A stretch of 64,000 nucleotides of DNA from Campylobacter magnus (GCF_028649595.1 NZ_JAQSLK010000001.1:1-64000), one strand, 5' to 3'; numbered from the stretch's first letter, positions 1 to 9,367 are shown. Notes: generated by a model not told the origin, from the sequence alone. Translations and numbers: made by a program.

Positions 1-93
1 TTGCTCCATCTCGAACCAAGAAGCTAAGCTCGTCATGGCTGATGATACTATCTCTTACTGGGACTGGAAAAGTAGGTCGCTGCGAGCTTTGTT
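1..93 (+). rRNA. rrf: 5S ribosomal RNA, 3' part
   Basis: The first ~90 bases match the 3' two thirds of a bacterial 5S rRNA: the CCATCTCGAAC loop, the GAAGCTAAGCTC segment, and the GGAAAAGTAGGTCGCTGC end that pairs back to the missing 5' strand. The gene enters from the left edge, so a 16S-23S-5S operon presumably lies upstream. The exact mature 3' end is estimated from the last paired bases; an AT-rich stretch follows with no clear hairpin terminator. Confidence 0.9.
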
Positions 94-239
94 AAAAATA
101 CTCTTTGATATTCTTATTTTTTTTAATTCTATTTTATAAAATCAATTTAGAATAATTAAAATATTTTTTATTAAAAGCTTTATAAACTTTTATTTTTAAA
201 TAAATTCATTTTACTTGTTAATTTCTTTTTATTTTACGC

Positions 240-245
240 TATAAT
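240..245 (+). promoter_or_regulatory. -10 box upstream of comEA
   Basis: A perfect TATAAT lies 31 bases before the comEA ATG inside an AT-rich stretch, as is usual for Campylobacter sigma-70 promoters, which have a strong -10 and a weak -35. The ribosome binding site AAAGGA follows just before the ATG at 277. Confidence 0.6.
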
Positions 246-276
246 TAAAACTTCAATTTTATTTTAAAGGATTATC

Positions 277-507
277 ATGAAAAAATTACTTTTACTTATA
301 GCTATGCTAGCTAGCCTTGCCTTTGGCGCTGTGGATATTAACACAGCTAGCAAAGAAGAGCTAATGAGCCTAAAAGGCATAGGTGCTGCTAAGGCTGAAG
401 CCATTATCGCAGCTCGTCCTTTTACAAGCACTGATGAGATTAAAAAGGTAAAAGGCATAGGTGAGGGTATTTACAATAATATCAAAGATGAGATTATTGT
501 AAAGTAA
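277..507 (+). CDS. comEA: ComEA-like helix-hairpin-helix DNA-binding protein
   Basis: A 76-residue exported protein. Residues 1-17 form a signal peptide (lysines, then a leucine-rich core ending LAFG). The rest is one ComEA helix-hairpin-helix unit opening with VDINTASKEELMSLKGIG; the two hairpins read LKGIGAAKA and VKGIGEGIY. Members of this family bind double-stranded DNA in the periplasm during natural transformation. A good Shine-Dalgarno (AAAGGATTATC) supports the start. It stands alone, with a 5S gene upstream and a repeat array downstream. Short one-domain ComEA proteins are usual in epsilonproteobacteria. The fold call is firm; the competence role is inferred from the family. Confidence 0.85.
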   Translation: MKKLLLLIAMLASLAFGAVDINTASKEELMSLKGIGAAKAEAIIAARPFTSTDEIKKVKGIGEGIYNNIKDEIIVK

Positions 508-819
508 GCTTGCTGTGTTCTGCTGGGAATTCTAGATTGGGAATTCTAGTTTAAGAATTCTTGTTTGGGAATTTTAGTTTAGGAATTCTCTTTGGGAATT
601 CTAGATTAGGAATTCTAGTTTAAGAATTCTAGTTTAGAAATTCTAGAATTCCTAAAAAAATTGCTAAGAAAATCTAAAATTCCTAGCATAAAATCTCTAG
701 GAATTCTAGATTTATTTATTTTTAAAATTGCGGAATTCTAGAATTCTGCAATAAAGCTTCAACAATCTCTAGGAATTCTAGATTAGAAATTCTAGAATTC
801 CTGCTAGTTTAAAACTAGC
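508..819. repeat. Intergenic array of the GGAATTCTAGAATTCC palindrome
   Basis: This 312-base gap has no credible gene. It is a dense, irregular array of the palindrome and its half-units (GGAATTCTAG, CTAGAATTCC), separated by short words such as TTTAA, TTTGG and TTAGG. Many units are degenerate by one base (AGAATTCTAG, GGAATTTTAG). It separates comEA from a convergently transcribed gene, so the hairpins could also serve as termination signals in both directions; no U-rich terminator is evident. Confidence 0.85.
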
Positions 820-1557
820 TTAGGCTTCTAAGTTCATAGTGTTGCCGCTAGTATCACCGCCAAGCTGTGCTATGCGGTCTTCTATTAGTTTTAAAGTAAG
901 CTCTTGGGTCTTTTGTGAAATATCAGGTAATGCACCACCCCAAAGCTTCGTAGCTTCGTCGTATCCTCGTTTTATGCCCTCTAAGCCTGCTTTTAGCAAG
1001 TCTAGATTATCACCTGCGCCTTTTAGCACGAAATCAGCCACACGGTTTGCTGTGTTTTTCATACCAAAAAATCCTGAATCGCTCACAAGCGCAGCCGCAT
1101 CATCCTGTGTTAGCTCGCTTAGCGGTTTGCCCTCGTAGCCTATATCGCTTAGATTAAACTTGCTTAAAATATCATTAAGCTGTCCTAGCGCACCCATCCG
1201 CCCAGTTACTGTTAGTGTGGTTAGATTGCTCTGCGTTTTGCTATACATACTCATGCTATCTCCTGAGTTAAAGGCGCTTTGAAAGCCGCTAGTATTTAGC
1301 ACTGAGAGCTGAAATGAGAAGTTTCCACCGCTTTGAGTAAAACTTGCTTCCATAAAGCTTGCTTGGTAGCTTGAGCTAATTGAGCTACCCGCTTTTAGTT
1401 TGCTAGCAGCGTCTTGTAGGGCTTCTTTGTTGCCCCCCGCTAGGGCTTGGTTAAAGCTTGCCAAAGCGTTACCAGTGCTGTTTTTTTGGCTATTATTTTT
1501 AACTCCGCCAAAAAAGTTATTTAAGCTGCTTAGTGAGTTTGTGATTGTATTTGCCAT
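820..1557 (-). CDS. Conserved epsilonproteobacterial protein of unknown function (DUF5610-like C-terminus)
   Basis: A 245-residue protein with no signal peptide or membrane segment. The N-terminal ~80 residues are rich in Ser, Asn and Gln and look disordered. The C-terminal ~60 residues (GYDEATKLWGGALPDISQ followed by a long helix) resemble a motif in Campylobacterota proteins often labelled 'hydrogenase-4 component G', a label with little functional basis. A clear ribosome binding site (AAAGGATAAAA) precedes the ATG at 1557. It is monocistronic between two repeat arrays. I recognise only the C-terminal motif, from memory, and propose no function. Confidence 0.6.
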   Translation of the reverse strand: MANTITNSLSSLNNFFGGVKNNSQKNSTGNALASFNQALAGGNKEALQDAASKLKAGSSISSSYQASFMEASFTQSGGNFSFQLSVLNTSGFQSAFNSGDSMSMYSKTQSNLTTLTVTGRMGALGQLNDILSKFNLSDIGYEGKPLSELTQDDAAALVSDSGFFGMKNTANRVADFVLKGAGDNLDLLKAGLEGIKRGYDEATKLWGGALPDISQKTQELTLKLIEDRIAQLGGDTSGNTMNLEA

Positions 1558-1702
1558 TTTTTATCCTTTTTAGATTTACTAGCTAAATCGGCAAAAGTAT
1601 TTAAAGTTTTAGCTTTTTGCTGTGAAAATGTGTGAAAATTTGCTTTTTGCTGTGAAAAACTATGTGAAAATCTTGGAGTTGATACATAAAGTCTGGGGAA
1701 TT

Positions 1703-2824
1703 CTAGATTAAACCTGAGCCGTATTTGTTTTGAAGCTTTAAAAGAGCGTCATCTAGGGCTTTTTGTTTGTTTGATTTTTGCTGCCAAAACAGCCCCTTTT
1801 GTCCGCTAAAATCGCTGCTGCCAAGGCTGATATAAACAACACCTAATCTAGGCGAGTTATCAAGCGCACAAAAGCTTTGCCAAAACTCACTAGCTAGTGT
1901 GGTTTGAGTGAATTCTTTATCTGTGCTAAAAGTGTGGCTGGTGGTTTTTGAGTGTTCGTAGGCAAAGCGGATTTCAAGTTTTTTTGGCACGAGATTTTGC
2001 TCTGCAAGGTCTATGTGTAGGTGTTTTGCGAGTATTCTTATGCGGCGCTTTAGCTCAGTTCTATCAAAAACACGCTCAAAAGTGCGAGCAATGCTAAGGC
2101 TTTTTGGCGCGTTTTCTTTGCGCAAAAAATCGCCACTGCTCCCACAAATATGCTCCCATAAGCTAAGTCCAGCCTTACCAAGTCGCTCAAAGCTAGGGCG
2201 TGAGTTTTTAGCATCATTTAGCGTGATTATGCCCTCTTTATTTAGCTTATCTAGGCTAGCTTTGCCAGCCCCAGCAAAGTCTCTTAAAAGAACAGAGCCA
2301 ATCTCATCAAAACTTGAAATATGCTTTATTCCAGCTGGTTTTGCTAGACTTGTAGCAAGCTTTGCCCACCATTTATGTGGCGCAGTGCCAAGCGAGCAAG
2401 GTAGGGCAAGCTCACTTTCAATGCGGTTTTTTATAATACTAGCAAGAGCACTTGGTTCATTATCCCAGCTAGTGCCTCTAAGGTCTAAAAAATACTCATC
2501 AATGCTGTATTTTTCAATCTCATTTGTATAATCATAAAGCACATTAAAAACTTCTTTGCTAAGCTTTTTATATAGCGTAAAATCTGTGCTAACTAGCTTT
2601 ATTTGTGGATCTATTTTTTGAGCGGTGGCTGCTTGCATAGTGCATTTTATGCCTTTTGCGCGTGCTTCATAGCTAGCACTTAGCACCATACCAGGCGGTA
2701 AAAAATCGCCAAAGATATCCACGCAGTTTCCGCTGATTACAGCTGCACTCACTCCACGCAAGCTAGGCTCTTTTGTTCTAGCAGCGTTTATAAAAAAAGC
2801 ATCAAGGTCAATGTGTAAAAACAC
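1703..2824 (-). CDS. dinB: Y-family DNA polymerase IV
   Basis: A translesion polymerase that copies damaged templates with low fidelity. The chosen start is a GTG at 2824 giving VFLHIDLDAFF, the N-terminal catalytic motif (first Asp pair); an ATG 27 codons upstream lies inside the preceding MFS gene and would add an unrelated leader. YSIDEYFLDL carries the second catalytic Asp-Glu pair; the SYEARAKGIK finger motif and helix-hairpin-helix thumb follow. The stop TAG of the MFS gene and this GTG share one base (TAGTG), so translation is probably coupled. About 373 residues, a normal length. Its own stop codon TAG comes from a CTAGAATTCC repeat unit at the 3' end. Confidence 0.85.
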   Translation of the reverse strand: MFLHIDLDAFFINAARTKEPSLRGVSAAVISGNCVDIFGDFLPPGMVLSASYEARAKGIKCTMQAATAQKIDPQIKLVSTDFTLYKKLSKEVFNVLYDYTNEIEKYSIDEYFLDLRGTSWDNEPSALASIIKNRIESELALPCSLGTAPHKWWAKLATSLAKPAGIKHISSFDEIGSVLLRDFAGAGKASLDKLNKEGIITLNDAKNSRPSFERLGKAGLSLWEHICGSSGDFLRKENAPKSLSIARTFERVFDRTELKRRIRILAKHLHIDLAEQNLVPKKLEIRFAYEHSKTTSHTFSTDKEFTQTTLASEFWQSFCALDNSPRLGVVYISLGSSDFSGQKGLFWQQKSNKQKALDDALLKLQNKYGSGLI

Positions 2825-4008
2825 TAAGCACTCTTTTTTATAAAGGCAAAAAAGAACCCCGTTGCTAGCGCAGAACAAGCAAAAATAACTAAGCCAAGTT
2901 GCCAAGGCATATTTGCTCCATACGCTCCCACACCAAAGCTAATAATCCCAGCTAAAGCAAACTGCGCAGTTCCAAGCATGGCTGAGGCTGTACCTGAGTG
3001 CTCTTTAAAGCGTGACATAGCTAGGGTTACAGCATTTGGCGCAATAAGCCCCAAGCAAGCAATAGCGCAAAATAACGCTCCCTCAAACAGCCAAAAACTA
3101 TCAAAAAACATCAAAAGCAAAGAAAAAGCACACATCAAAGCAAGTCCAAACCCGAGCAAAGTGCGTGGCTGGCACCAAAAAACAAGCCTAGCGTTTATAA
3201 TGCTAAGAATCATAAAGCCTAGCGAGTTTGCGCCAAAAACAAGGGCATAAACCTGCTCATGTAAGCCAAAATACTTAATAAACACAAAAGAACTGCCAGT
3301 AATATAAGCAAACATCGCCCCCATAGCAAAGCCTGATGAGAGCGTGTAGATGATAAAAGAGCGGTCTTTTAAAACATCTTTGTATCTTGAGGTAATAGCT
3401 TTAAAATCAAAGCTTTCTTTGTGTGGTTCGTGGCTTTCTTTTAGGGTAAAAATCACAAAAAGTAGCAGCGCAATGCCAAGCAAAAATAAGCTTATAAAAA
3501 TGCTCTCCCAGCTAAAAAGCTGAAGTAAAAATCCGCCAAAAGTAGGCGAGAGCATAGGCGCAAGTGATGATACTACCATCATCAGCGCAAAAACAGCTGC
3601 TGCCTCGTGCAGCTCAAAAAGATCATTTACAATCGCCCTTGCTATCACGACCCCAGCACATCCCCCAAGTGCCTCTAAAAAGCGAAGAGCAATAAAATGC
3701 GCAACATTATCTACCATAACACAGCCCAAAGACGCACTCATAAATAAAGCAATGCCGATAATAAGGGGCTTTTTTCGCCCAAAAAAGTCGCTTAGTGGCC
3801 CATAAATGAGCTGCCCTAAAGCAAAGGCAATGAAAAAACTAGCCAGGCTAAGCTGGGTGAAAAACTCGCTTGTAGCAAAGGCTTCTTGAACGTTGGCTAG
3901 GGCTGGCAAATACATATCAGTGCTAAGTGGCGCAACTGCGCTCATAAAAGCTAGGATAAAAATAAGCCAGAGCTTTTTAAAGCCTGTGATTTTGGTGCTT
4001 GTTTGCAT
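2824..4008 (-). CDS. MFS drug-efflux transporter, Bcr/CflA family
   Basis: A 394-residue, 12-helix proton-driven exporter. The N-terminus APLSTDMYLPALANV and the loop-2/3 motif YGPLSDFFGRKKP are typical of the Bcr/CflA branch (bicyclomycin, chloramphenicol). The start is the ATG at 4008, preceded by AAAAGG at a good distance, rather than the ATG at 4041, which lacks one and would overlap the -10 box. dinB is coupled directly downstream. The substrate cannot be read from sequence. Confidence 0.85.
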   Translation of the reverse strand: MQTSTKITGFKKLWLIFILAFMSAVAPLSTDMYLPALANVQEAFATSEFFTQLSLASFFIAFALGQLIYGPLSDFFGRKKPLIIGIALFMSASLGCVMVDNVAHFIALRFLEALGGCAGVVIARAIVNDLFELHEAAAVFALMMVVSSLAPMLSPTFGGFLLQLFSWESIFISLFLLGIALLLFVIFTLKESHEPHKESFDFKAITSRYKDVLKDRSFIIYTLSSGFAMGAMFAYITGSSFVFIKYFGLHEQVYALVFGANSLGFMILSIINARLVFWCQPRTLLGFGLALMCAFSLLLMFFDSFWLFEGALFCAIACLGLIAPNAVTLAMSRFKEHSGTASAMLGTAQFALAGIISFGVGAYGANMPWQLGLVIFACSALATGFFFAFIKKSA

Positions 4009-4032
4009 GGTTTGCCTTTTGATTTTGCGTTT

Positions 4033-4038
4033 ATTATA
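4033..4038 (-). promoter_or_regulatory. -10 box of the MFS-dinB operon
   Basis: On the minus strand TATAAT lies 24 bases before the chosen MFS start, with AAAAGG between. The position supports the ATG at 4008 as start of the first gene of a two-gene operon. Confidence 0.5.
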
Positions 4039-4264
4039 CAAAATTTTGGCAGAATTAATACTAAAAGACGCTTTAAAAAATGCGCTACCTTGGTGGGCAT
4101 GATGGGGCGAGGGCTGTAATTATTCAATAGAGTTTAGAAGCAATGTGCGCCGTGTTTTCCACCATTTTACTATGTATGGCTTTATTTTCTATTTTATAGC
4201 TACTTTGCTTGGAGTTATTTATTTACATAACTTAAATCTAGAATTCCTAAGGAATTCTAGATTC

Positions 4265-6754
4265 TTATTTAAATAAATTAGCTGGCAAGCTTAGTGTATT
4301 TTTTATAATGTTATATGGTGTGCTTAGGATGTCTACTGCCACTGTGGATGTGTATTTTGGGTCGTCATAAGTGCCAAAGACTTCGATTATGGTAGAAGCA
4401 ACTTTATTCTCGCCTAGTAAAATGTGGTTTATGATAGGGATATTAGCTATTACACTGCTAGCTGTTTTTAGCAGGCGTAATTCTAGTTGCATTTTTATAT
4501 CCTTATTATCCGTGTTTATTCCACCAGTGCCGTAGATATCAGCATTTGAGCCATTTATCGTAAGAGCGTTTATTTGTAGCAAATTACCTTGTCTTTTTAG
4601 CTGGGCTTGGGCTGTTTTTGCCTCAAAGCCTTTTTTTGTAAAGTCATTTACTTTAAAAATTATAAGACTTGGAATGCTATCTAAAAAAGCAAGCAAATTT
4701 TGCTGTGCTTTAAGACCTAGAAAATATGTATCTTTAGCATTTATAGTGGCTGTGAAGTCCTTAAAATCCCTGCCTTCTAGCTTGATATCAAAGCCACCAT
4801 CAAAAATGAATTTACCACCTAAAAAGTCGTTTATAGAAGTATCTGGTAGATTTGTGCCATTTATTTTTAGATAATTAGGCTTTAAGACAACATTAAGCTT
4901 CCTGTCATTTCCATAATCGCCAGTGAAATCTAATCCCTCTTTAAAATCAGCTCTAAAAGCTTTGAAGTTTAAGGTGCGGTTAAAATCGCTTAGAGATAGT
5001 GATGAGTTTTTGCCTATGTATGTTATGTTTGTTTTGCTTTTATTGCTTGTTGCTTGTTGATTTATAGGGATTATTATATTGTTTACAAAGACTTCTAGTT
5101 TGCCTGTTTTGCTATTTTTAGCAAGTATATTTCCGCTTCTAGATGTGAGATTAAAACCCTCTTTTGCTACCAAAAAGGTGAATATATCGTGGTTGTATGG
5201 ATTTTGATTTTGATCTTTTAAGCCAAAGTTAAAAAACAGCTCAAAAGCTCCACCAAAGTTTGTAAAATCATCGCCATCTAGCTTAAAAGACCCAGCCGTT
5301 GCGTTAAGCTCACTTAGTAAAGGAGAGTATTTTATCACCTTGCTTAAATCATTTATACTAAGACGCTTTTTGCCTGAAAAATTCCCAACAAAATCAAAAT
5401 CAGCTATGCTTACCTCAAAATCTTTAGCTAAATCTAGCTTGGCAGTGGTTTTTATATTTTTGATATTTAGCAAATCTCCTTCTAAATCAAGGCGCTTTAT
5501 ATGCGTATCTAGCGTGCCTTTATCGCTACTAAAGTCTAGTTTGCCAACAAAATCAATATCCAAAAAATCTGAGCTAAGATTTGCTTTTTTAAAGTTTAGC
5601 ACAGTGCCATTTAAGTCTAAATCAAGAATAGTGCTATAAAAACTAGCCTCACCTATGCGCAATGGACTTTTGGTGCTAAAAGCGAAGTTGCCATCAGCCC
5701 TAACATCAAAAGGCTCCAAGCTAATATCAAGGCGCAAAGTGGTAGTAGTAGGCGCAGACGAGCCAAGCACACCCAAATCTATATCATAGTTTGCCAAAAT
5801 AGGCTTAGCATCATCAAGGCTGATTTCATTTGAGCTAAGATCTACTATGATATGAGAATTCTCTCCTGTGATATTTGTGATGGCAACCTTTGAGCCCTCT
5901 AAGCTCTTGCCCTCAAAGCTAGGCTCATTTAGCGTGAAGTTTAGGCTGTCATTAGCTAGCTTTATATCAATGCTTTTAAACAAAATCGGCTTTAAACTAG
6001 GTGAGAGAAAAAGACTAGCATCACTAGCATGTGCTAAGCCATCTAGTCTTTTTATCTCTTTGCTTCTTGTATCAATGCTGCCTTTAAAGCTGTATATTTC
6101 ATAATTTTTGGCTTTTATATAGACATGAATCCACTTCTTTATCTCCTCATCTAAGTCTATATTTTTAGCAAGGCTATCCATAAAATCATCAATACTAGCT
6201 GCCCTCGCATCGCTAATCTCAAAATCTAGAATTCCATTATTTAGCCTAGCACTCATATTAGCACTTATATCAAAGCTAGAAATACTGCCATTTAAATCAA
6301 AATTTTGCTCGCTAGCATCTATATTAATATCGCCGTTAAATCTAAAATCAAAGTCCTTTAAAAGCAGTTCATCAACCTTGGTTTTTGCGCCATCAAAAGT
6401 AGCAATAAGCGTTACATAGTCGCTATCTAGCGTAAATTTATCGCCAAAGTAAGTAAGGGCAAACATATTATTTTCATAAGAAATTTTATCAAAAATAAGT
6501 TCTTTAAAGAAAATTTTTATATAATTAGCGCTTTGAAAAAAAGTTTCTAGTTCTTCAGTCGAGCTATCAGTTTGCCTGCTAGCGTTGATATGAAGGCTCT
6601 CAAGTCGCAAAATAAACTTTTTTTCCAGCTTAAAATATAGATTTTCAAGTGAAAAATAAGGCGTTTTGAAGCTAGAAATGTGAATGCCTTGCATCAAAAA
6701 AACTATGCCACACAGGAATAACATGAGTATAAAAAGTAAAATATTTTTTTTCAT
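4265..6754 (-). CDS. Large AsmA-like / DUF3971-type envelope protein
   Basis: About 829 residues. Residues 1-20 (MKKNILLFILMLFLCGIVFL) form an uncleaved anchor or signal; the rest is a long string of beta-strand repeats with AsmA-like composition, including NGTGGINTDNKDIKMQLELRLL-type segments near the end. Such proteins (TamB/YhdP/AsmA group) span the periplasm and are linked to lipid traffic to the outer membrane. The start at 6754 places the anchor at the N-terminus; a longer reading to 6823 would add a hydrophilic leader. Its 5' end overlaps that of the divergent mltG by 32 bases. The family call rests on overall pattern and length; function is inferred. Confidence 0.7.
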   Translation of the reverse strand: MKKNILLFILMLFLCGIVFLMQGIHISSFKTPYFSLENLYFKLEKKFILRLESLHINASRQTDSSTEELETFFQSANYIKIFFKELIFDKISYENNMFALTYFGDKFTLDSDYVTLIATFDGAKTKVDELLLKDFDFRFNGDINIDASEQNFDLNGSISSFDISANMSARLNNGILDFEISDARAASIDDFMDSLAKNIDLDEEIKKWIHVYIKAKNYEIYSFKGSIDTRSKEIKRLDGLAHASDASLFLSPSLKPILFKSIDIKLANDSLNFTLNEPSFEGKSLEGSKVAITNITGENSHIIVDLSSNEISLDDAKPILANYDIDLGVLGSSAPTTTTLRLDISLEPFDVRADGNFAFSTKSPLRIGEASFYSTILDLDLNGTVLNFKKANLSSDFLDIDFVGKLDFSSDKGTLDTHIKRLDLEGDLLNIKNIKTTAKLDLAKDFEVSIADFDFVGNFSGKKRLSINDLSKVIKYSPLLSELNATAGSFKLDGDDFTNFGGAFELFFNFGLKDQNQNPYNHDIFTFLVAKEGFNLTSRSGNILAKNSKTGKLEVFVNNIIIPINQQATSNKSKTNITYIGKNSSLSLSDFNRTLNFKAFRADFKEGLDFTGDYGNDRKLNVVLKPNYLKINGTNLPDTSINDFLGGKFIFDGGFDIKLEGRDFKDFTATINAKDTYFLGLKAQQNLLAFLDSIPSLIIFKVNDFTKKGFEAKTAQAQLKRQGNLLQINALTINGSNADIYGTGGINTDNKDIKMQLELRLLKTASSVIANIPIINHILLGENKVASTIIEVFGTYDDPKYTSTVAVDILSTPYNIIKNTLSLPANLFK

Positions 6755-7667
6755 AGCACACTTTGTTTTGCTCTTTTTTATAAGCTGGGGCGCAAGCTTG
6801 TGCCAGCCCATGAATACGAGCAAAGTTGTATTTATCCCAAAAGGATCTAGTGCTGATATTATATCTTATTTATCTTTGCGAAACTTTAATGTAAACAAGC
6901 TTGATAAATATATTTTAGCACTTCTTGGCTCGGCGCAGGCTGGCTGGGTGGAGATAGGCACTTCTAGACTAAGCAGGCTTGATTTTCTTTACCGCCTTAC
7001 AAAAGCTAAGGCCGCCTTAGAAGAAATCACGCTAGTGCCTGGAGAGACTAGCGAATATTTTTTAAAAGACATTTCTAGCAAACTAGGGCTAAAATACGAG
7101 CTTTTGCTAAGCGAGCTAAGGGCAAATGCGCTGTTTTTTGAGGGATTTTTGGTGCCTGATACTTACAAAATTCCGCTTGGCATGAGCGAAAAGCATTTGA
7201 TATTTTACCTAGTAAATTTATCCAAAAAAACCCATGAAGAACGCTCGGCCAAGATCTTTGGCACCTTTAATCAAAAAGAGTGGGAAAACTACATAATAAT
7301 CGCCTCAATCATCCAAAAAGAAGCCGCAAACGAAGATGAAATGCCGTTGGTAGCATCAGTGATCTATAATCGATTAAAAAAAGGCATGAAACTACAAATG
7401 GACGGCACGCTAAACTACGGCTTATACAGCCACGAGAAAATCACCCCACGGCGCATAGCAAATGATAATACCAAATTTAACACCTATAAATTTGCAGGAC
7501 TTCCAGAAGGGGCTGTGTGCACAGTATCTATGTCTGCTATAAGAGCAGCGATTTTTCCTAAAAAGACAGATTATTTATACTTCGTTCGCGATAAAAAAAC
7601 TGGCAAGCATATTTTCACCACAAACTATGACGCTCATGTAAATGCTATAAATGCTAGTAGAAAGTAG
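6723..7667 (+). CDS. mltG: Endolytic murein transglycosylase MltG (YceG-like)
   Basis: Cuts nascent glycan strands at the inner membrane and so sets glycan length. About 314 residues: an N-terminal transmembrane helix (5-25), a LysM-like subdomain, then the catalytic domain. The catalytic glutamate is E200 in IIASIIQKEA, followed by VASVIYNRLKKGMKLQMDGT, which closely fits the family. The ATG at 6723 is preceded by AGGA at proper spacing; ATGs at 6684 and 6705 lack one. The stop codon TAG runs directly into a GGAATTCTAG repeat. Divergent from and overlapping the AsmA-like gene. Confidence 0.9.
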   Translation: MSIKSKIFFFIAHFVLLFFISWGASLCQPMNTSKVVFIPKGSSADIISYLSLRNFNVNKLDKYILALLGSAQAGWVEIGTSRLSRLDFLYRLTKAKAALEEITLVPGETSEYFLKDISSKLGLKYELLLSELRANALFFEGFLVPDTYKIPLGMSEKHLIFYLVNLSKKTHEERSAKIFGTFNQKEWENYIIIASIIQKEAANEDEMPLVASVIYNRLKKGMKLQMDGTLNYGLYSHEKITPRRIANDNTKFNTYKFAGLPEGAVCTVSMSAIRAAIFPKKTDYLYFVRDKKTGKHIFTTNYDAHVNAINASRK

Positions 7668-7980
7668 GAATTCTAGATTTAGCAAGTTTTAATGCCTAGG
7701 AATTCTAGGTTTTAATGCGCAGGAATTCTAGATTAGGAATTCTAGATTTAGCAAGTTTTAATGCCTAGGAATTCTAGGTTTTAATGCGCAGGAATTCTAG
7801 ATCAGGAATTCTAGATTCACAAGTAAAATCTAGAATTCCTATATTTATTGCGCATATTTATTGCGCAGATATTGCCTAGGAATTCTAGATTTAAATTATA
7901 TTTTTATAAGGAATTCTAGAATTCCTTATAAAAAAAAAGGGAGCAAAACTAGAATTGAATTCTAGTTTGTAAAGATTTTA
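7668..7980. repeat. Palindrome array with an internal tandem block and a long hairpin
   Basis: A 313-base gap with no gene, between convergent mltG and rpsR. A block of about 60 bases (TTAGCAAGTTTTAATGCCTAGG and following) occurs twice in tandem at ~7678-7800. At 7901-7935 the palindrome is extended on both sides to a ~16-bp-arm perfect hairpin (TTTTTATAAGGAATTC and its complement). It could stop or stabilise both converging transcripts, but it lacks a 3' U-run in either direction. Confidence 0.8.
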
Positions 7981-8241
7981 TTACATACCCTCAAATGGAT
8001 TTGTAACAACCTCGTTGCGATCAACGATATATGGGATAAGAGCTGCTTGACGAGCTCTTTTAATAGCACGCTCAACCATCTCTTGGTATTTTTTGCTAGT
8101 GCCAGTTAGACGGCGAGGCATGATTTTAAAGCGCTCTGAAAGGCAGTATTTTAGCATTGATGTATCTTTGTAATCAATAAACTCAACCTTTGCCTCTGAG
8201 TAGCGGCAGTATTTTTTGCTATATTTTCTTTTTTCAGCCAT
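7981..8241 (-). CDS. rpsR: 30S ribosomal protein S18
   Basis: An 86-residue small-subunit protein that packs against S6. Conserved features include [17 protein letters not shown] near the N-terminus, the [20 protein letters not shown] core, and [14 protein letters not shown]. Last gene of the rpsF-ssb-rpsR operon, 13 bases after ssb. The length is normal and the start has a usable Shine-Dalgarno (AAAGGATAAC). Confidence 0.97.
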   Translation of the reverse strand: MAEKRKYSKKYCRYSEAKVEFIDYKDTSMLKYCLSERFKIMPRRLTGTSKKYQEMVERAIKRARQAALIPYIVDRNEVVTNPFEGM

Positions 8242-8254
8242 TTGTTATCCTTTT

Positions 8255-8956
8255 TTAAAATGGTATTTCGTCTTCTTTATCTAAGTCAATCTCTGGTAGT
8301 TTTTCTTCTTGTTGTGGGGCTCTTTGCTGGCGAGCGAAATTTGCGTTATTTGCTCCATTTGCGCCTTGATTAAAACCTTGGTTTACATTTACCCCAAAGT
8401 TATTTGCGCTTTTGCTAGGGTTTTGATATCCGCCATCAAATGAGCCATAATTAGCATTTCCAGCATTATAGTTAGCATTGCTGCCATTATAGCTTTGATT
8501 GCTGTAGTTTTGGCTAGCATAATTTTGGCTAGCGTAGTTTTGATTGCCATAGTTTTGGTTGCCATAGCCACCATCATTGTAGCCATTATCATAGCCACCG
8601 CCATTATAGCCGTTATTTGAGCCACTTTCTTTTGAGCCTAGCATTTCCATACTTTCTACTGTCACAGAGTGTTTTGAGCGGTTTTGTCCGTTTTGGTCTT
8701 GCCATTGCTCTAGCATTAAACGACCCTCAATAAGCACTTTTGAGCCTTTTTGAAGGTATTGATTTGCTATCTCTGCTGTGCGACCCCAAAAAGTAAGGTC
8801 TATAAAGCAAACTTCTTCTCTCATCTCACCATTTACATTTGCCTTGCGACTTACCGCAATACCAGTTTTTGCCACTGGTGTGCCTTTGCCCTGAGTGTAT
8901 TTTAGCTCTGGGGCGCGAGTGAGATTTCCTACCAAGATTACTTTGTTAAAAGACAT
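8255..8956 (-). CDS. ssb: Single-stranded DNA-binding protein with long low-complexity linker
   Basis: Binds single-stranded DNA in replication, repair and transformation. Residues 1-110 are the OB fold (MSFNKVILVGNLTRAPEL start; FIDLTFWGRTAEIANQYLQKG). Residues ~115-215 are a Gly/Asn/Tyr/Gln-rich linker with degenerate repeats such as GGYDNGYN and NYASQNYASQNY. The acidic tip DKEDEIPF at the C-terminus is the partner-binding motif. At 233 residues it is longer than most SSBs, because of the linker. Sits between rpsF and rpsR. Confidence 0.97.
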   Translation of the reverse strand: MSFNKVILVGNLTRAPELKYTQGKGTPVAKTGIAVSRKANVNGEMREEVCFIDLTFWGRTAEIANQYLQKGSKVLIEGRLMLEQWQDQNGQNRSKHSVTVESMEMLGSKESGSNNGYNGGGYDNGYNDGGYGNQNYGNQNYASQNYASQNYSNQSYNGSNANYNAGNANYGSFDGGYQNPSKSANNFGVNVNQGFNQGANGANNANFARQQRAPQQEEKLPEIDLDKEDEIPF

Positions 8957-8959
8957 TTT

Positions 8960-9367
8960 TTACTCTTCGTTTTCTTCTTTTGCTTCTTCTTTAGTAGCTT
9001 TTGGTGCGCGTGGCTCAGGCTTTTTGATTTGGTTTAGCTTTTCGCCGCGGCTTAGTTTTTCCCAAGCTGCTATTTCGCGTTTTGTCTCGTATTTTACAAC
9101 CAAGAAGCGAATGATATCTTCGTTAATGCGGATATTGCGTACTAGCTCTTCAATTAGAGCTGTTGGTGCCTCAAAATAGCATACTTTATACACGCCGCGC
9201 TCAAATTTGTCTATTTTATACGCTAGTTTGCGTGTACCCATGTCTTGCCAAGATGTGATTTTACCGCCGTTTTTGGTGATTACACCCTCGATGAAATCAA
9301 CTCTTGCTTTTACTTCTGTTTCTTCAAGTGTAGGCTTGATGATAAGAAGAACCTCGTAGTGTTTCAT
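8960..9367 (-). CDS. rpsF: 30S ribosomal protein S6
   Basis: A 135-residue small-subunit protein. [21 protein letters not shown] opens the ferredoxin-like fold; [23 protein letters not shown] and [16 protein letters not shown] are conserved. The last ~35 residues form a charged Lys/Glu-rich tail common in epsilonproteobacterial S6. First gene of the operon, three bases before ssb. A Shine-Dalgarno (AAGGAGAGATAA) precedes the ATG. Confidence 0.97.
   Translation of the reverse strand: MKHYEVLLIIKPTLEETEVKARVDFIEGVITKNGGKITSWQDMGTRKLAYKIDKFERGVYKVCYFEAPTALIEELVRNIRINEDIIRFLVVKYETKREIAAWEKLSRGEKLNQIKKPEPRAPKATKEEAKEENEE

Noticed and set aside
508-819. CRISPR array
   Set aside because: Units are short palindromes at irregular spacing, the spacers are themselves repeated words, and no cas gene is present.
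4042-4264. Small RNA gene in the gap upstream of the MFS gene
   Set aside because: A slightly GC-richer patch (about 4080-4175) was inspected for SRP RNA, 6S RNA and tRNA features; none was found.
8389-8625. Met/Ala/Thr-rich 78-codon ORF on the minus strand
   Set aside because: It is an out-of-frame reading of the low-complexity linker of ssb.
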